This document shows positions 17,919-28,833 of a stretch of 55,387 bases of DNA, in pieces (the first letter of the stretch is position 1; each line of letters begins with the position of its first letter). The DNA comes from Actinomadura sp. KC216. Lineage in GTDB: Bacteria; Actinomycetota; Actinomycetes; Streptosporangiales; Streptosporangiaceae. The stretch lies in contig NZ_SMJX01000015.1 in assembly GCF_004348535.1 (NCBI RefSeq), forward strand, positions 1-55,387. Reading direction: 5' to 3'. Below the pieces are notes generated by a model. The model worked only from the letters and a program-made list of their open reading frames with translations. It made no database searches and was not told where the DNA came from. Position numbers and translations under genes: made by a program.

Positions 17919-18041
17919 GTGGACCCCGCCGCCGACCTGTTAGCCGGGTATCTGCCCGGCTCATCCTGCTTCTCCCCGCCCCGTGGCACGAGCCGCCGGC
18001 CGCGGCTCCGCGCGCCCGCGCGGACGGGGGTGGGCCGGTGA
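17919..18041 (+). CDS. 40-codon stub, possibly the N-terminus of a lost isochorismate synthase
   Basis: A GTG behind AGGAAGGAAG opens a 40-codon frame whose stop overlaps the GTG of the next gene (GTGA). The segment DLLAGYLPGSSCFSPPRGT resembles the N-terminal region of DhbC/EntC isochorismate synthases (the pattern Y-R-P-G-S-x-F-x-S-P-R-x-T-L-L); after it the frame becomes Arg/Pro-rich and stops. Either a larger gene was deleted, leaving its initiation region to drive the operon, or the stub is a coupling leader. The similarity is judged by eye. Confidence 0.4.
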   Translation: MDPAADLLAGYLPGSSCFSPPRGTSRRPRLRAPARTGVGR

Positions 18042-18898
18042 CCGGGCACCTGACCAGAATCGCCGAGGTGCGGGCGGGCACCGTACCCGCGAAGGTCCGC
18101 TACCCGACCCGCGTCCGCGCGGCCGTGGTGCTCCGCACCGGCATGGTCGGCGCGGGACTGGTGCGGGTCACGCTGGGCGGGCCGGGCATCGACGGGTTCG
18201 AGTCCCACGCACCGGACGAGCACGTCAAGCTGATCTTCCCCGAAGAGGACGGCAGCCTGCGGCTGCCCGAGAGCGACGGCGACGTCCTGCGCTGGCCGCG
18301 GCCCGCGCCCACCTCACGCGAGTACACGGTGCGCCGCTACGACCCGGCCGGCGGGGAACTCGACATCGACATCGCGCTGCACGGGGCCGGAGGCACCGAG
18401 GGGCTCGGCGCCGCGTGGGCGCGGTCGGTGCGCCCCGGCGAGATCGTGCACGTCGCGGGCCCGCCCGGCGGCCTGATCGTGCCGCACTACGACCGCTACC
18501 TCCTCGGCGGCGACATCACCGCGCTGCCCGCGATCGCCCGGCGGCTGGAGGAGCTCCCCCGCACGGCCCGCGGCTGGGCGTTCGTCGAGGTCGCCGACGC
18601 GCGGGAGGAGATCGAGCTGAACCCGCCGGAGGGGGTCGAGGTGCGCTGGCTGCATCACGGCGCCGCCGCGCCCGGCGCCGCCGGCCCGCTCGCCGACGCG
18701 GTGCGGTCGGTCGAGGTCCCGCGCGACGAACGCGTGTACGTGTGGCTCGCCGGCGAGGCCGGAGCGCTCAAGCCCTTGCGCCGATGGGTCCGCGACGACC
18801 TGCGGCTGGCCAGGGCCGACTACGACATCACCGGCTACTGGAAGCGCGGTGTCACCGACTTCGACGAGGAAGACGAGCACGAATCCGCACGCCACTGA
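18038..18898 (+). CDS. Siderophore-interacting FAD-dependent ferric reductase
   Basis: The 286-aa protein belongs to the SIP family. The FAD-binding domain has SREYTVRRY, equivalent to the RxYTxR flavin motif, and the C-terminal domain includes YVWLAGEAGALKPLRRWVR and the family-typical GYWKRG. Such enzymes reduce Fe3+-siderophores in the cytoplasm to release iron. The GTG start overlaps the stop of the 40-codon stub, so translation is probably coupled. It is the first full gene after the iron boxes. Confidence 0.93.
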   Translation: MTGHLTRIAEVRAGTVPAKVRYPTRVRAAVVLRTGMVGAGLVRVTLGGPGIDGFESHAPDEHVKLIFPEEDGSLRLPESDGDVLRWPRPAPTSREYTVRRYDPAGGELDIDIALHGAGGTEGLGAAWARSVRPGEIVHVAGPPGGLIVPHYDRYLLGGDITALPAIARRLEELPRTARGWAFVEVADAREEIELNPPEGVEVRWLHHGAAAPGAAGPLADAVRSVEVPRDERVYVWLAGEAGALKPLRRWVRDDLRLARADYDITGYWKRGVTDFDEEDEHESARH

Positions 18899-18931
18899 CC
18901 CGCCAGAACCCCCGCACCACAAAGGAAGAAC

Positions 18932-19921
18932 ATGTTCAGCTCCCCCCAGCTCCGCATCGTGGGTGCCCTGGTGCTCGCGGCCACGCTGACCGCCGGCTGC
19001 GGCTCCAGCGCCGGATCCGACGCCGACTCCGGCCCCACCAGGCAGTTCGCCGCGGACAACGGAACCATCACCATCCCGGTCAAACCGAAGCGGGTGGTGG
19101 CCACCGGCTACGCGGTGCCCGCGCTGCTCGAGTCGGGCGCCCCGCTGGTCGGCATCTCCACCTGGAAGCGCGGCCTGCCGCTGATGAGCGCCGCGGACCG
19201 CAAGACCTACGAGGAACTCCCCAAGATCGCCGGTGAGTCCGCCGCGGAGACCAACTACCAGGCGATCGCGAAGGCCGAACCCGACCTGATCATCGTCGGG
19301 GTGCCGAAGGTGGTGCTCGGCGACATCAACATGAAGCGCCTGACGTCCATCGCCCCGGTGGTGGCGATCGGCCCGACGGTGCCCAAGGCGTGGCGCGAGC
19401 TGTCCCAGAAGCAGGCCGACGCGGCGGGTGCGCTCAAGGGCTTCGACGCCGTCCGCGGCTCGTACGAGCAGAAGGCCGCGAAGCTGGCCGAGAAGTACAA
19501 GTCCGTCCTGCCCAAGCTGAAGTTCGGGCACGTCGGCGCTTACGGAGAGGTCTCCAAGGGCAGCTTCGAGCGCGAGTTCAACGGCTCGTGGGGCACCAAT
19601 GTGGCGCAGGACATGGGCGCCAACTACTACGGCCGGGTCAAGGTCATGGGCAAAGGCGCCAAGTCCGTCAGCGAATACCCGTCGATCGAGGAAATGCCCG
19701 CCGCTTTCGGGCAGGCCGACGCGATCACCTATTCGGTCGACGTGGACGGCTCGGTGCCGCCGGAAGTGCAGTATGTCCTGGACTCGCCCCTGTGGAAGAA
19801 CCTGCCCGCGGTCAAGGCCGGCATGACCTTCCCGCTGCGCTACACCGAGGCCGCGACCTACCGCCAGGCCGAGTTGACGCTCGACGCGGCCGACAAGGCG
19901 TTCTCGCGCCTGCTGAAATGA
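18932..19921 (+). CDS. Iron-siderophore ABC transporter substrate-binding lipoprotein
   Basis: The 329-aa protein has a lipoprotein signal with lipobox LTAGC (Cys ~28) and then a FecB/FepB-type periplasmic-binding fold: ITIPVKPKRVVATGY, an ALLESGAPLVGIS region and a long helical linker. It captures the ferric siderophore outside the membrane and delivers it to the FecCD permeases. AAGGAAG precedes the ATG. Its stop overlaps the start of the first permease (ATGA). The ligand is presumably the product of the NRPS in the same locus. Confidence 0.94.
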   Translation: MFSSPQLRIVGALVLAATLTAGCGSSAGSDADSGPTRQFAADNGTITIPVKPKRVVATGYAVPALLESGAPLVGISTWKRGLPLMSAADRKTYEELPKIAGESAAETNYQAIAKAEPDLIIVGVPKVVLGDINMKRLTSIAPVVAIGPTVPKAWRELSQKQADAAGALKGFDAVRGSYEQKAAKLAEKYKSVLPKLKFGHVGAYGEVSKGSFEREFNGSWGTNVAQDMGANYYGRVKVMGKGAKSVSEYPSIEEMPAAFGQADAITYSVDVDGSVPPEVQYVLDSPLWKNLPAVKAGMTFPLRYTEAATYRQAELTLDAADKAFSRLLK

Positions 19922-20937
19922 CGACCACGATCGCCGCGGCCGACCGCGCCGGTCCGAAATGGGGCGTGCGTCCGCTGCTGCTGGTCCTCGGCCTCGCCGC
20001 GCTGCTCGTGATCGCGGTGGCCAGCGTGGGGGTCGGCGCGCAGTCCATCGGGCCGGTGACGGTGCTGAACGCGTTGTTCGGGAGCGGGGATCCGGACGAC
20101 GTCGCCGTGGTCCGAGACATCCGGATCCCGAGGGCGGTGCTTGCCATCGGGGTCGGTGCCGCCCTCGCGGTGTCCGGGGTGCTGGTGCAGGTGTTGTCGC
20201 GCAATCCGCTCGCCGAGCCCGGGTTGCTCGGCATCACCTCGGGCGCCGGGTTCGCGATCACCGTGGGGGCCGGTCTCGGGCTCACCGCGAACGCGCTCGG
20301 CGAGCTGCTGGCGGCCGTGGTCGGCGCGGTGGCGGCGGCCACGATGGTCGCCGCGGTGGGCCTGCGCTCACCGCTGCGCATGTTGCTGGCCGGAGTGGCG
20401 CTCAGCTCCGTGCTGACGGGTGTCGCCCTGGGCATGCAGCTGATCTCGCCGACCGTGTTCGACGAGTACCGGTTCTGGTCGGTCGGTTCGCTGGCGGGCC
20501 GGGAACAGGTGCCGCACACGGTGCCGCTCCTGGTGATCGCGGTCTCGGTGGCCGCGGTGCTGCTGCTGAGCCGCCAGCTGGCGGCCATCGCGCTGGGCGA
20601 GTCGGTGGCGCGCACCCTCGGCGTGAACGTGATGGTCGTGCGGATGGTCACGCTGGCCCTGGTCATCGCGTTGGCGGGGGCCGCGACCGCGATCGCCGGC
20701 CCGATCCTGTTCGTCGGGCTGATCGTGCCGCACCTGGTGCGCCGGGCCGCGGGCGGGTCGGTGCCGTGGCTGATCGGGTTCGCCGCCGTGCTCGGCCCGG
20801 TCGTGCTGCTGGTCGCCGACACCGCCGGCCGCCTGCTGCTGCCCACCGGCGAGATGCCGGTGGCCATCGTCACGGCCTTCGTCGGCGGCCCCGCCCTGAT
20901 CTGGGCGGTACGGCGGTACGGGGTGGGGCGGCTGTGA
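19918..20937 (+). CDS. FecCD-type siderophore permease, subunit 1
   Basis: The 339-aa polytopic protein has the FecCD signature: RIPRAVLAIGVGAALAVSG, NPLAEPGLLGITSGAGF and the EAA-like stretch with GPILFVGLIVPHLVRR that contacts the ATPase. About ten membrane segments are expected. The start at 19918 overlaps the lipoprotein stop by four bases and its own stop overlaps the second permease, so all are tightly coupled. It forms a heterodimeric channel with the next gene product. Confidence 0.93.
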   Translation: MTTTIAAADRAGPKWGVRPLLLVLGLAALLVIAVASVGVGAQSIGPVTVLNALFGSGDPDDVAVVRDIRIPRAVLAIGVGAALAVSGVLVQVLSRNPLAEPGLLGITSGAGFAITVGAGLGLTANALGELLAAVVGAVAAATMVAAVGLRSPLRMLLAGVALSSVLTGVALGMQLISPTVFDEYRFWSVGSLAGREQVPHTVPLLVIAVSVAAVLLLSRQLAAIALGESVARTLGVNVMVVRMVTLALVIALAGAATAIAGPILFVGLIVPHLVRRAAGGSVPWLIGFAAVLGPVVLLVADTAGRLLLPTGEMPVAIVTAFVGGPALIWAVRRYGVGRL

Positions 20938-21968
20938 GCGCGATCGGAACCGCCGTGGTGCTGCGCCGGGGCCGCTTCTCGGCCCTGGTGGAGCGCCGGA
21001 CGCTGGTGTTCACGTGCGTCCTGCTGACGCTGATGCTCGCGCTCGGGCTCACCGCGCTCAGCTACGGTGCGGGCTGGTCCAGCCCCGCGCAGGTGCTCGA
21101 CGCGCTGAGGGGGGAGCGCGGCGGCCTGAACGTGATGATCCGCGAATGGCGGCTGCCGAGGGTGCTCGCCGCCGTGGTGTTCGGCGCGGCGCTCGGCGTC
21201 GCGGGCGCCATCTTCCAGAACGTCACCCGCAACGCGCTGGGCAGCCCGGACGTGATCGGCCTCGACGCGGGCGCCTACACCGGCACGCTGGTCGCCCTCA
21301 CCCTCCTGTCCGCCGCGCCCGCCCAGCAGACCGCCGGCTCGGTGGTCGGCGCCCTCGCCGCCGCCGCCCTGGTCTACGTGCTCGCGATGCGCGGCGGGGT
21401 GTCCGGGCTGCGGCTGATCGTGGTCGGCATCGCGGTCAACGCCATGATCACCGCGGTCAACTCGTGGATCGTGCTGCGCGCCGAACTCGAGGTGGCGATC
21501 GCCGCCGTCGGCTGGAGCGCCGGCTCCCTCAACGGCCTGGACTGGGACCACGTGCGCGTCCCGTTCTGGGTCATCGGGGTGCTGCTCGCCGTGCTGGTGA
21601 CCCGGGCGCCCGCGATGCACCAGGCCGCGCTGGGCACCGAGGTCGCGGTCGGAACGGGGGTCCGGACGGGGTCGCTCCAGCTGCAACTGGTGCTGATCGG
21701 GGTCGGTTGCACGGCCACCGTGACCGCCGTCACCGGGCCGATCGCGTTCGTCGCGCTGGCCGCACCGCAGATCGGGCGGCGCATCGCCCGCACCCCCGGT
21801 GTCGGCCTGCTGCCCGCGGCGCTGACCGGCGCGCTGCTGCTGCAGTCGGCCGACCTGATCGCCCAGCTGCTGCTCTCGCCGGTGTCGCTGCCGGTCGGTG
21901 TCGTCACCACCGCGATCGGCGGTTGCTACCTGATCTGGCTGCTCACTAAGGAGGTGCGTAGCGGATGA
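20934..21968 (+). CDS. FecCD-type siderophore permease, subunit 2
   Basis: The 344-aa protein is the second FecCD subunit, with [38 protein letters not shown] and [17 protein letters not shown]. The GTG at 20934 is chosen because it overlaps the previous stop (GTGA). The frame continues open upstream only as a shadow of subunit 1. Its stop overlaps the ATP-binding gene. Confidence 0.92.
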   Translation: MSAIGTAVVLRRGRFSALVERRTLVFTCVLLTLMLALGLTALSYGAGWSSPAQVLDALRGERGGLNVMIREWRLPRVLAAVVFGAALGVAGAIFQNVTRNALGSPDVIGLDAGAYTGTLVALTLLSAAPAQQTAGSVVGALAAAALVYVLAMRGGVSGLRLIVVGIAVNAMITAVNSWIVLRAELEVAIAAVGWSAGSLNGLDWDHVRVPFWVIGVLLAVLVTRAPAMHQAALGTEVAVGTGVRTGSLQLQLVLIGVGCTATVTAVTGPIAFVALAAPQIGRRIARTPGVGLLPAALTGALLLQSADLIAQLLLSPVSLPVGVVTTAIGGCYLIWLLTKEVRSG

Positions 21969-22786
21969 CGCCCCGCCTCACCGCACGCGACCTGACCCCC
22001 CGCCTCACCGCACGCGACGTGACCCTCCGCTACGGCGACCGGGTTGTGTCCACCCGGCTCACGGTCGACGTCCCGGACGGCGCGTTCACCGCCGTCGTCG
22101 GCCCGAACGCGTGCGGCAAGTCGACCATGCTCCGCTCGTTCGTGCGGCTGCTGCGGCCCGACCAGGGCGTGGTGACCTTCGACGGCACCGACGTCAACAC
22201 CATCGGGGGCAAGCGGTACGCCCGGTCGGTGGCGTTCCTGCCGCAGGAACCGTCCGCGCCCGACGACATCCGGGTGCGCCAGCTCGTCGCGCGGGGCCGG
22301 TTCCCGCACCAGTCGATGTTCACCGCATGGTCCCCGCAGGACGAGGAGGCGGTGGTCGAGGCGATGGCCGCGGCCGGGATCACCGATCTCGCCGAGCGCT
22401 ACGTGCGGGAGCTGTCCGGCGGGCAGCGGCAACGCGTCTGGGTGGCCATGGCGCTGGCGCAGCGCACCCCGTACCTGCTGCTGGACGAACCGACGTCCTT
22501 CCTGGACATCACGCACCAGTACCAGCTGCTGGCGCTGCTGGGCCGGCTGCGCGACGAGGGCCGCACGGTCATCGCGGTGCTGCACGACATCAACCAGGCG
22601 TGCCGGTTCGCCGACCATCTGATCGCCATGAAGGACGGTGCGGTGGTCGCCGAGGGCGCACCCGCCGACACGGTGGACGCCGCGCTGATCAAAGAGGTCT
22701 TCGACCTCCCATGCCTGGTCGTGCCGGATCCGGTGACCGGCACGCCGATGGTCGTCCCCACCATGGATCGAGGCGGTATCACATGA
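21965..22786 (+). CDS. Siderophore ABC transporter ATP-binding protein
   Basis: The 273-aa FepC-type ATPase has Walker [10 protein letters not shown], signature LSGGQRQR, Walker [13 protein letters not shown] and the H-loop in AVLHDINQA. It energises ferric-siderophore import through the two FecCD permeases. ATGA overlaps join it to the permease before and the NRPS after. The N-terminus contains an in-frame tandem duplication (TPRLTARD twice), which is not part of the fold and probably harmless. Confidence 0.94.
   Translation: MTPRLTARDLTPRLTARDVTLRYGDRVVSTRLTVDVPDGAFTAVVGPNACGKSTMLRSFVRLLRPDQGVVTFDGTDVNTIGGKRYARSVAFLPQEPSAPDDIRVRQLVARGRFPHQSMFTAWSPQDEEAVVEAMAAAGITDLAERYVRELSGGQRQRVWVAMALAQRTPYLLLDEPTSFLDITHQYQLLALLGRLRDEGRTVIAVLHDINQACRFADHLIAMKDGAVVAEGAPADTVDAALIKEVFDLPCLVVPDPVTGTPMVVPTMDRGGIT
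21968..22021 (+). repeat. 27-base tandem duplication inside the ATPase start
   Basis: Two adjacent near-identical 27-base units (21968-21994 and 21995-22021) each encode TPRLTARD plus one residue. They differ at two bases, pointing to a fairly recent slippage duplication. Confidence 0.85.
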
Positions 22787-25700
22787 CCGACCTGCCCCTG
22801 ACCGGCGCGCAGCTGGGCATCTGGCACGCTCAGCGGCTCGAGCCGGACTCGCCGTACTACGTGGTCGGTGACGTGGTGGAGATCACCGGCGGCGCGCCCG
22901 TCGACGTGGCCGCGCTGGCCGACGCGATCCGGGCGACCACCGAAGAGGCGGAGAGCCTGCGCCTGCGGGTGCACGACACCCCGGACGGCCCGCGCCAGAC
23001 GGTGTCCACCGATCCCGTGCCCGTCCCGCAGGTGATGGACCTGCGCGCCGAGGCGGACCCGCCGGCCGCGGCGCGGGTGCGCGTCGACGAGCTGCGCTGG
23101 CGGGCGGCCGACCGGTGGCGGGCGATGGTCGACCGGCCGCTGTTCGGCCACACCGTGCTGCGCCTGTCCGACACCGAGGTCTGGTACACGCAGCTAGGCC
23201 ACCACCTGGTGTTCGACGGCTACACCGCGGCCATGCTGAGCCGCCGTGTCGCCGCGCGCTACACGTCCGCGGTGCGCGGCGAAGCGGTGCCGCCCTGCCC
23301 GTTCGGCGCGTTCGCCGATCTGGTCGCCGCGGACGCCGACTACCAGGCGAGCGACCAGTTCGTCGAGGACCGGGCGTACTGGACGGACCGGTTCACCCCG
23401 CTGCCCGACTTCGGCGACACCGGCCATGCCTCGGGCGCACCCGAGCGGACCGTGACCGCCGGCGCGGTGCTGTCCGCCGAGCGGCTGGCCGAGCTGAAGA
23501 GCTACGCCGAGCGGATCGGGTCGACCTGGGGCGAGGTGCTGATCGCGGGTTACGTCGCGTTCCTGCACCGGGTCCACGGCCACGACGACATGGTGCTCGC
23601 GATGCCGCTGATGTGCCGGTCCGGCAGGGCCCTGCGCACCCCGGCCATGACGGTGAACGTGCTCCCGCTGCGGGTGCGGGTCCACAAGACCGACACCCTC
23701 CGGGAGCTGACCGGGCGGGTGACCGAGGCGTTGCGGGAAATGCGGGCGCACCAGCGCTACCGGGGGGAGAACCTGCCGAGGGACCTCGCGGTGCCGGGCG
23801 CGGGAGCGCTGCTGCACGGCCGGGGCATCAACCTGAAGGCGTTCGACCTGGTGCTGGATTTCGCCGGAAGCACCGGCAACATGCGCAACATCGCCGGTGG
23901 GCCCCCGGAGGACATGGGCCTGAGCGTGCTTCCGACCGTGGAGGGCGGCCTCTCGCTGGGGTTCGAGGTCGACGCCCGGACTCATGACCAGGCCGGGGTG
24001 GACGCGCGCCTCGCCGGACTCCTGACCCTGCTGGACGCACTGACCGGGCCGGATCATGGTGGGGGGACGACCCCCCACACCCCCCGGAACGGCCCTGGGG
24101 AGTCAACCGTCGGCACCACAGACCTGGTGCCCGCCGGCGAGCGGGCGGCGCTGCTCCGGGCGTGGACGACCCCGGCGGTGCCGGGGCGGCCGACACCGGT
24201 GCCGGACCTGCTCGACACCCTCCCCGGCGACCAGACGGTGCTGGTGCACGGCGGGCGGCGGGTCACCGGGCGGGAACTCGCCGACCGGGTGCACCGCCTG
24301 GCCGGATGGCTTCGCGCCCGGGGCGTCGGCGCGGACGACGTGGTGGCGCTGGAACTGCCGCGCTCGGTGGAGTTCGTGGTGGCGATGCTCGCGGTGCTCG
24401 ACGCCGGCGCGGTGTTCCTGCCGCTGGACGTGGACCAGCCCGCGCAGCGCGTCCGCGAGCTCGTCGCCGAGTCCGGCGCCGCGCTCGTGCTGACCCCCGC
24501 CGACCTCGCCGCCGCCGACGGCCCCGCATCCGCCGCGCGGCCCACCGCCGCCCGGCGGCCGGGCACCGGCGGCTACCTGATCTTCACGTCGGGATCGACG
24601 GGGCGGCCCAAGGGGGTCCTGGTCCCCGCGCGGGCCCTCGCCGAACTGGTGCACCGGCAGCGGGCGACCACGGTCGCCGAGGCCGAACGCGCCGCCGGCC
24701 GGCGGCTGCGGGTCGCGCACACCTACTCGTTCGCGTTCGACTCCGCGCTCGACCAGCTCGCGTGGCTGCTGTGCGGGCACGAGCTGCACCTCTACGACAC
24801 CGATACCGCGCGCGACGCGGACGCCCTGCTGGCCGCGTTCGCCCGGGACCGCATCGACGTCGTGGACACCACGCCGTCCATGGCCGCGCCGCTGCTGGAC
24901 CGCGGCCTGCTCGACGGCGCGCGGCGCCCGGTCCTCCTGATACTCGGCGGCGAGGCGACCCCGCCCGCGCTGTGGTCGCGGGTGCGTGACTCGGGGGTCC
25001 CCGCCCGCAACATGTACGGCCCCACCGAAGCCACCGTGGACAGCGCGAGCGCGCCGGTGGCGGGACCGGCGCCGGTGATCGGCACCGCGGTGCCCGGCAC
25101 CCGTGCCTACGTGCTGGACGACGCGTTGCGCCCGGTGCCGCCGGGCGCGGTCGGCGAGCTGTACCTGGCCGGACCGCACCTCGCGCTCGGCTACCTCGGC
25201 CGGGCCGACCTCACCGCGGAGCGGTTCGTCGCGGACCCGCTGGGCGCGCCCGGCGACCGCATGTACCGCACCGGCGACCTGGTCCGCTGGCAGGGGGAGC
25301 TGGAGTTCCTCGGCAGGCGCGACGACCAGGTGAAGGTGCGCGGCCACCGGATCGAGCTGGGCGAGGTGGAGGCCGCGCTCGGCGCGGTGCCCGGCGCCCG
25401 CGCCGCCGCGGCGGCGGTGCGCGGCACCCGGCTGGTCGGCTACGTGGTCGGCGACGTCGACGGCGACGAGGTGAAGTCGTGGCTCGCCGAGCGGTATCCC
25501 GAGCACCTGGTGCCCTCGGCGGTGGCGGTGCTGGCATCGCTCCCGGTCACCCCGAACGGCAAGCTGGACCGCGCGGCGCTGCCCGAACCCTCCCGCACCG
25601 GCAGCGGCCGGGCACCGGCCACCGAGCCGGAGAAGATGCTGTGCGCGGCGGTCGGCGAGGTGCTGGACGTGCCGGAGGTCGGCGTGGACGACGACTTCTT

Positions 25701-28700
25701 CGCCCTCGGCGGCGACAGCATCACCGCGATCGGGGTGAGCGGCAAGCTGCGCGAGTACGGCCTCGACCTGCGCCCGCGCGATCTGCTGGCGCGCCGCGAC
25801 TTCGCGTCCCTCGCGTCGGCGGTCCAGCCGCTGCACGCCGGCCAGGCCGGCGGCGACGAGCCCGACGAGCCGCTCGGCGACGTCCCTGCACCGCCGATCG
25901 TGCGCGTGCTGCTGGACAGCAACCCGGATCGGGCGGCCATCGCCGGGTACGCGCAGTGGACCGCGGTCGAGCTGGACGAGGACGTCCCGCTGGACCGGCT
26001 CCGCGCGGCCGTGCAGACCCTGCTCGACCACCACGACGCGCTGCGCCTGCGGATCGACCCGCTGACCGTGCCGCCGCCCGGCTCCGCCGCCGCGGTCGTC
26101 ACCGAGGTCACCTCGGCGGCCGAACCGCTGGACGCCGTCGCGCGCCGGTTGGCCGGCGAGCTGGACCCGGCCCGGGGCGACCTGGTCCGGGTGGCCGCGC
26201 TGCCCGGCCGGTTGCTGATCGTGGTGCACCACCTGGCGATCGACGGCGTTTCGTGGCGGGTGCTGCTGCCGGACCTCCATGCCGCGTGCACGGGCGCTCG
26301 GCCGGCCCCGGTCACCACCTCGTGGCGGGCCCACGCCCTCCGGCTGGCCGAGCAGGGCACCGCGGGCGCCCGGCGCGGCGAGCTGCCGCACTGGCGGACC
26401 GCGCTGCGCCAGACGCACCTCGGCGGGCGCGGGCTGGACCCAAGCCTCGACACCGTGGCCACGGCCATCGAGACCACCGACGTGGCCTCGCCAGAGGCCA
26501 CCGCCGCGGTGCTCACCGCGCTGCCCGCCGCGTACCGCGCCGGGGTGGACGACGTGCTGCTCGCCGTGCTCGTGCTCGCGCTGCGGCTGTGGCGCGCGGG
26601 CGGCGTGGACGCCGAGACGGTCACGGTGGAACGGCATGGGCGCGAGGGCGAGCACGACGTCGCCCGCACGATCGGCTGGTTCACCGCGGAGTACCCGGTG
26701 CGGGTGCCCGCCCACGCCGTCCACGACGACGCCGATCTGACCGACGCGCTGGCCGGCGGGCCCGCCGCCGGACGGCTGCTGCGGGCGGCGATCAGCGCGG
26801 GCGACGCCGTTCCCGGCGACGGGCTCGGTTACGGCGTCCTGCGTCACCTCGACCCCGAGGTCCGGGGCGCGGAGCTGACCGGGCCGCCGCCGGACGTGCT
26901 GCTCAACTACCTGGGCCGGTTCGCGCCGGTACCCGGCTGGCGCTCGGCGCAGGAGAACCCGTTCTCGGTATGCGAACCCGGCGCCAAGGCACTGGAGCAG
27001 GTGCTGGCGGTGAACTGCTTCGTCCGGGAGGCGGACCGGCCCCGGCTCGCGGTGGAGTGGACGGCGGCGGGCCGGGTGCTGCCCGCCACCGCGCTCGCGG
27101 CGCTGGTCGACGCGTGGCGCACCGCCCTGGCCGCGTTCACCGAGCACGCCGCGCGGGTCGAGCGGGAGGGGCCCGCGCCCGAGGTGCTGCCCGCCACCGC
27201 GTTGCAGGCCGGGCTGATGTTCCAGAGCGCCGTCCGCGACGAGACGGACGCCGACGTCTACGTGGTGCAGGCGGTCACCCACCTGCGGGGCACGCTCGAC
27301 CCGCACCGGATGCGGGCCGCCGCCGAGCGGCTGCTGCACACCCATCCCGCGTTGCGGGTGCACCTGGAGACCACCGGGTCCGGCGCGGTGGTCCAGGTGA
27401 TCCCCGCACGGGTGGCGCCGGACTTCCGGGCCGTGCCGGCCCGGCCGGAGGACCTCGCCGAGCTCTGCCGGGCCGAGCACCGGCGCCCGTTCGACACGGG
27501 GACGCCGCCGCTGATCCGGTTCCTGCTGTGCACCCTCGGCCCGGACGAGCACCGGCTGGTGTTCACCATCCACCACGCGTTGCTCGACGGCTGGTCGATG
27601 CCGCTGGTCGGCCGCACCCTGTTCGCCATCTACCACGAGCTGGGCGGCGGCCCGGCCGCCCCGGTGGCGCCGCCCCTGGCCGACTACCACCGGGCGCTGG
27701 CGGCCCGCGACCACGAGGCCGGTCTCGCGGCCTGGCGGGACGCGCTCGCCGGGCTGGAGTCCGGCACGCACCTGGCCCCGGCCGCCGGGCCGGGCCCCGT
27801 GGAGCGGCCGGAGCGGATCACGGTCCCGCTCGGCGCCGGGTTCACCGCGCGGCTGATCGCGTTCGCCCGCGAACGCGGGGTCACCCCGGCCTCGGTGTTC
27901 AACACCGCGTGGGGCCTGCTGCTCTGCGGGCTGACCGGCCGGCGGGACGTCGTGTTCGGCAGCCCGGTGTCCGGCCGCCTTGCCGACGTGCCCGAGGTGG
28001 CGCGGATGGTCGGCCAGCTCGGCAACACGGTCGTGACGCGGGTGCGGACCGTCCCGGGCGAGACGGCCGCCACCGTGCTGGACCGGGTGCACACTGAGTC
28101 CACCGCACTGGCGGAACACCACCACGTCGGGCTGCCCGATGTGCAGCGCGCCACCGGGCTCGGCAGGCTGTTCGACACCATGCTGGTGATGGAGAACTTC
28201 CCGCTCTCCAGCCGCCACCGCGAGACGATCGCACCGGGTCTGGAGCAGACCGGGGTGGACATCGCGGACGCGACGCACTACCCGCTGACCGTGTTCGTGC
28301 TGCCCGGCGAGGAGTTCACCGTCCTGCTCAGCTACCAGCGGCACGTGCTCGACGAGGCGACGGTGCACGGGTACGGCCGCCGCCTGTGCACGCTCCTGGA
28401 GGAACTGGTCGCCGATCCGGACCGTCCGGCGGACACACTGCCGCCGCTCGACGCCGACGAACGCATCGAGGTACCGCCGGCCTCCATACCGGACGCCGTC
28501 GCGCCGCCCGCCCCCGCACCACGCGCCGGTGTACCGGCCAGGGGACCGGCGACCGAGACCGAGGCCGTGGTGCTGCGGGTGCTGCGGACCGTGTCGGGAA
28601 CCGACGTCCTCGGCCCGGACGACGACTTCCTGGAACACGGCGGGGACAGCATCGCGTCCCTGCGGGTGGCGTCGATGATCCGGCGCGCCGGCCTCACAGC

Positions 28701-28833
28701 CACCGTGCGCGACGTGTTCGAGGGAAGGACGGCCGCCGCGATCGCCGCCCGCATCGACCGCGCGGACACCGCGCAGAAGCCCGCCGCGCGAGCGGCCGGT
28801 GACGCGCCGCCGGCCCCGGGTCCGACACCGTGA
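22783..28833 (+). CDS. Non-ribosomal peptide synthetase, C-A-T-E-C-T
   Basis: The protein is 2016 aa. Domains in order: C (1-~420, HHLVFDG at ~140); A (~430-930, [10 protein letters not shown] ~598, MYGPTEA ~744, YRTGD ~827, PNGKLDR ~924); T (GGDSI ~977); epimerisation (~1010-1450, HHLAIDG ~1149, RTIGWF ~1296, NYLG ~1375); C (~1460-1900, HHALLDG ~1597); T (GGDSI ~1953). The last module has no A domain and there is no thioesterase, so its carrier must be loaded in trans and release needs another protein. It adds one D-residue. My reading of the A-domain pocket is D-S-D-D-I-G-M-V-D-K, whose acidic residues hint at a basic substrate (Arg/Lys/Orn); this is low confidence. Coupled by ATGA to the ATPase and by GTGA to the exporter. 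Confidence 0.93.
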   Translation: MTDLPLTGAQLGIWHAQRLEPDSPYYVVGDVVEITGGAPVDVAALADAIRATTEEAESLRLRVHDTPDGPRQTVSTDPVPVPQVMDLRAEADPPAAARVRVDELRWRAADRWRAMVDRPLFGHTVLRLSDTEVWYTQLGHHLVFDGYTAAMLSRRVAARYTSAVRGEAVPPCPFGAFADLVAADADYQASDQFVEDRAYWTDRFTPLPDFGDTGHASGAPERTVTAGAVLSAERLAELKSYAERIGSTWGEVLIAGYVAFLHRVHGHDDMVLAMPLMCRSGRALRTPAMTVNVLPLRVRVHKTDTLRELTGRVTEALREMRAHQRYRGENLPRDLAVPGAGALLHGRGINLKAFDLVLDFAGSTGNMRNIAGGPPEDMGLSVLPTVEGGLSLGFEVDARTHDQAGVDARLAGLLTLLDALTGPDHGGGTTPHTPRNGPGESTVGTTDLVPAGERAALLRAWTTPAVPGRPTPVPDLLDTLPGDQTVLVHGGRRVTGRELADRVHRLAGWLRARGVGADDVVALELPRSVEFVVAMLAVLDAGAVFLPLDVDQPAQRVRELVAESGAALVLTPADLAAADGPASAARPTAARRPGTGGYLIFTSGSTGRPKGVLVPARALAELVHRQRATTVAEAERAAGRRLRVAHTYSFAFDSALDQLAWLLCGHELHLYDTDTARDADALLAAFARDRIDVVDTTPSMAAPLLDRGLLDGARRPVLLILGGEATPPALWSRVRDSGVPARNMYGPTEATVDSASAPVAGPAPVIGTAVPGTRAYVLDDALRPVPPGAVGELYLAGPHLALGYLGRADLTAERFVADPLGAPGDRMYRTGDLVRWQGELEFLGRRDDQVKVRGHRIELGEVEAALGAVPGARAAAAAVRGTRLVGYVVGDVDGDEVKSWLAERYPEHLVPSAVAVLASLPVTPNGKLDRAALPEPSRTGSGRAPATEPEKMLCAAVGEVLDVPEVGVDDDFFALGGDSITAIGVSGKLREYGLDLRPRDLLARRDFASLASAVQPLHAGQAGGDEPDEPLGDVPAPPIVRVLLDSNPDRAAIAGYAQWTAVELDEDVPLDRLRAAVQTLLDHHDALRLRIDPLTVPPPGSAAAVVTEVTSAAEPLDAVARRLAGELDPARGDLVRVAALPGRLLIVVHHLAIDGVSWRVLLPDLHAACTGARPAPVTTSWRAHALRLAEQGTAGARRGELPHWRTALRQTHLGGRGLDPSLDTVATAIETTDVASPEATAAVLTALPAAYRAGVDDVLLAVLVLALRLWRAGGVDAETVTVERHGREGEHDVARTIGWFTAEYPVRVPAHAVHDDADLTDALAGGPAAGRLLRAAISAGDAVPGDGLGYGVLRHLDPEVRGAELTGPPPDVLLNYLGRFAPVPGWRSAQENPFSVCEPGAKALEQVLAVNCFVREADRPRLAVEWTAAGRVLPATALAALVDAWRTALAAFTEHAARVEREGPAPEVLPATALQAGLMFQSAVRDETDADVYVVQAVTHLRGTLDPHRMRAAAERLLHTHPALRVHLETTGSGAVVQVIPARVAPDFRAVPARPEDLAELCRAEHRRPFDTGTPPLIRFLLCTLGPDEHRLVFTIHHALLDGWSMPLVGRTLFAIYHELGGGPAAPVAPPLADYHRALAARDHEAGLAAWRDALAGLESGTHLAPAAGPGPVERPERITVPLGAGFTARLIAFARERGVTPASVFNTAWGLLLCGLTGRRDVVFGSPVSGRLADVPEVARMVGQLGNTVVTRVRTVPGETAATVLDRVHTESTALAEHHHVGLPDVQRATGLGRLFDTMLVMENFPLSSRHRETIAPGLEQTGVDIADATHYPLTVFVLPGEEFTVLLSYQRHVLDEATVHGYGRRLCTLLEELVADPDRPADTLPPLDADERIEVPPASIPDAVAPPAPAPRAGVPARGPATETEAVVLRVLRTVSGTDVLGPDDDFLEHGGDSIASLRVASMIRRAGLTATVRDVFEGRTAAAIAARIDRADTAQKPAARAAGDAPPAPGPTP

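Noticed and set aside
22111..22782. 224-codon N-terminal extension of the NRPS frame
   Set aside because: It overlaps the ATPase gene in another frame; the ATGA junction at 22783 is the natural start.
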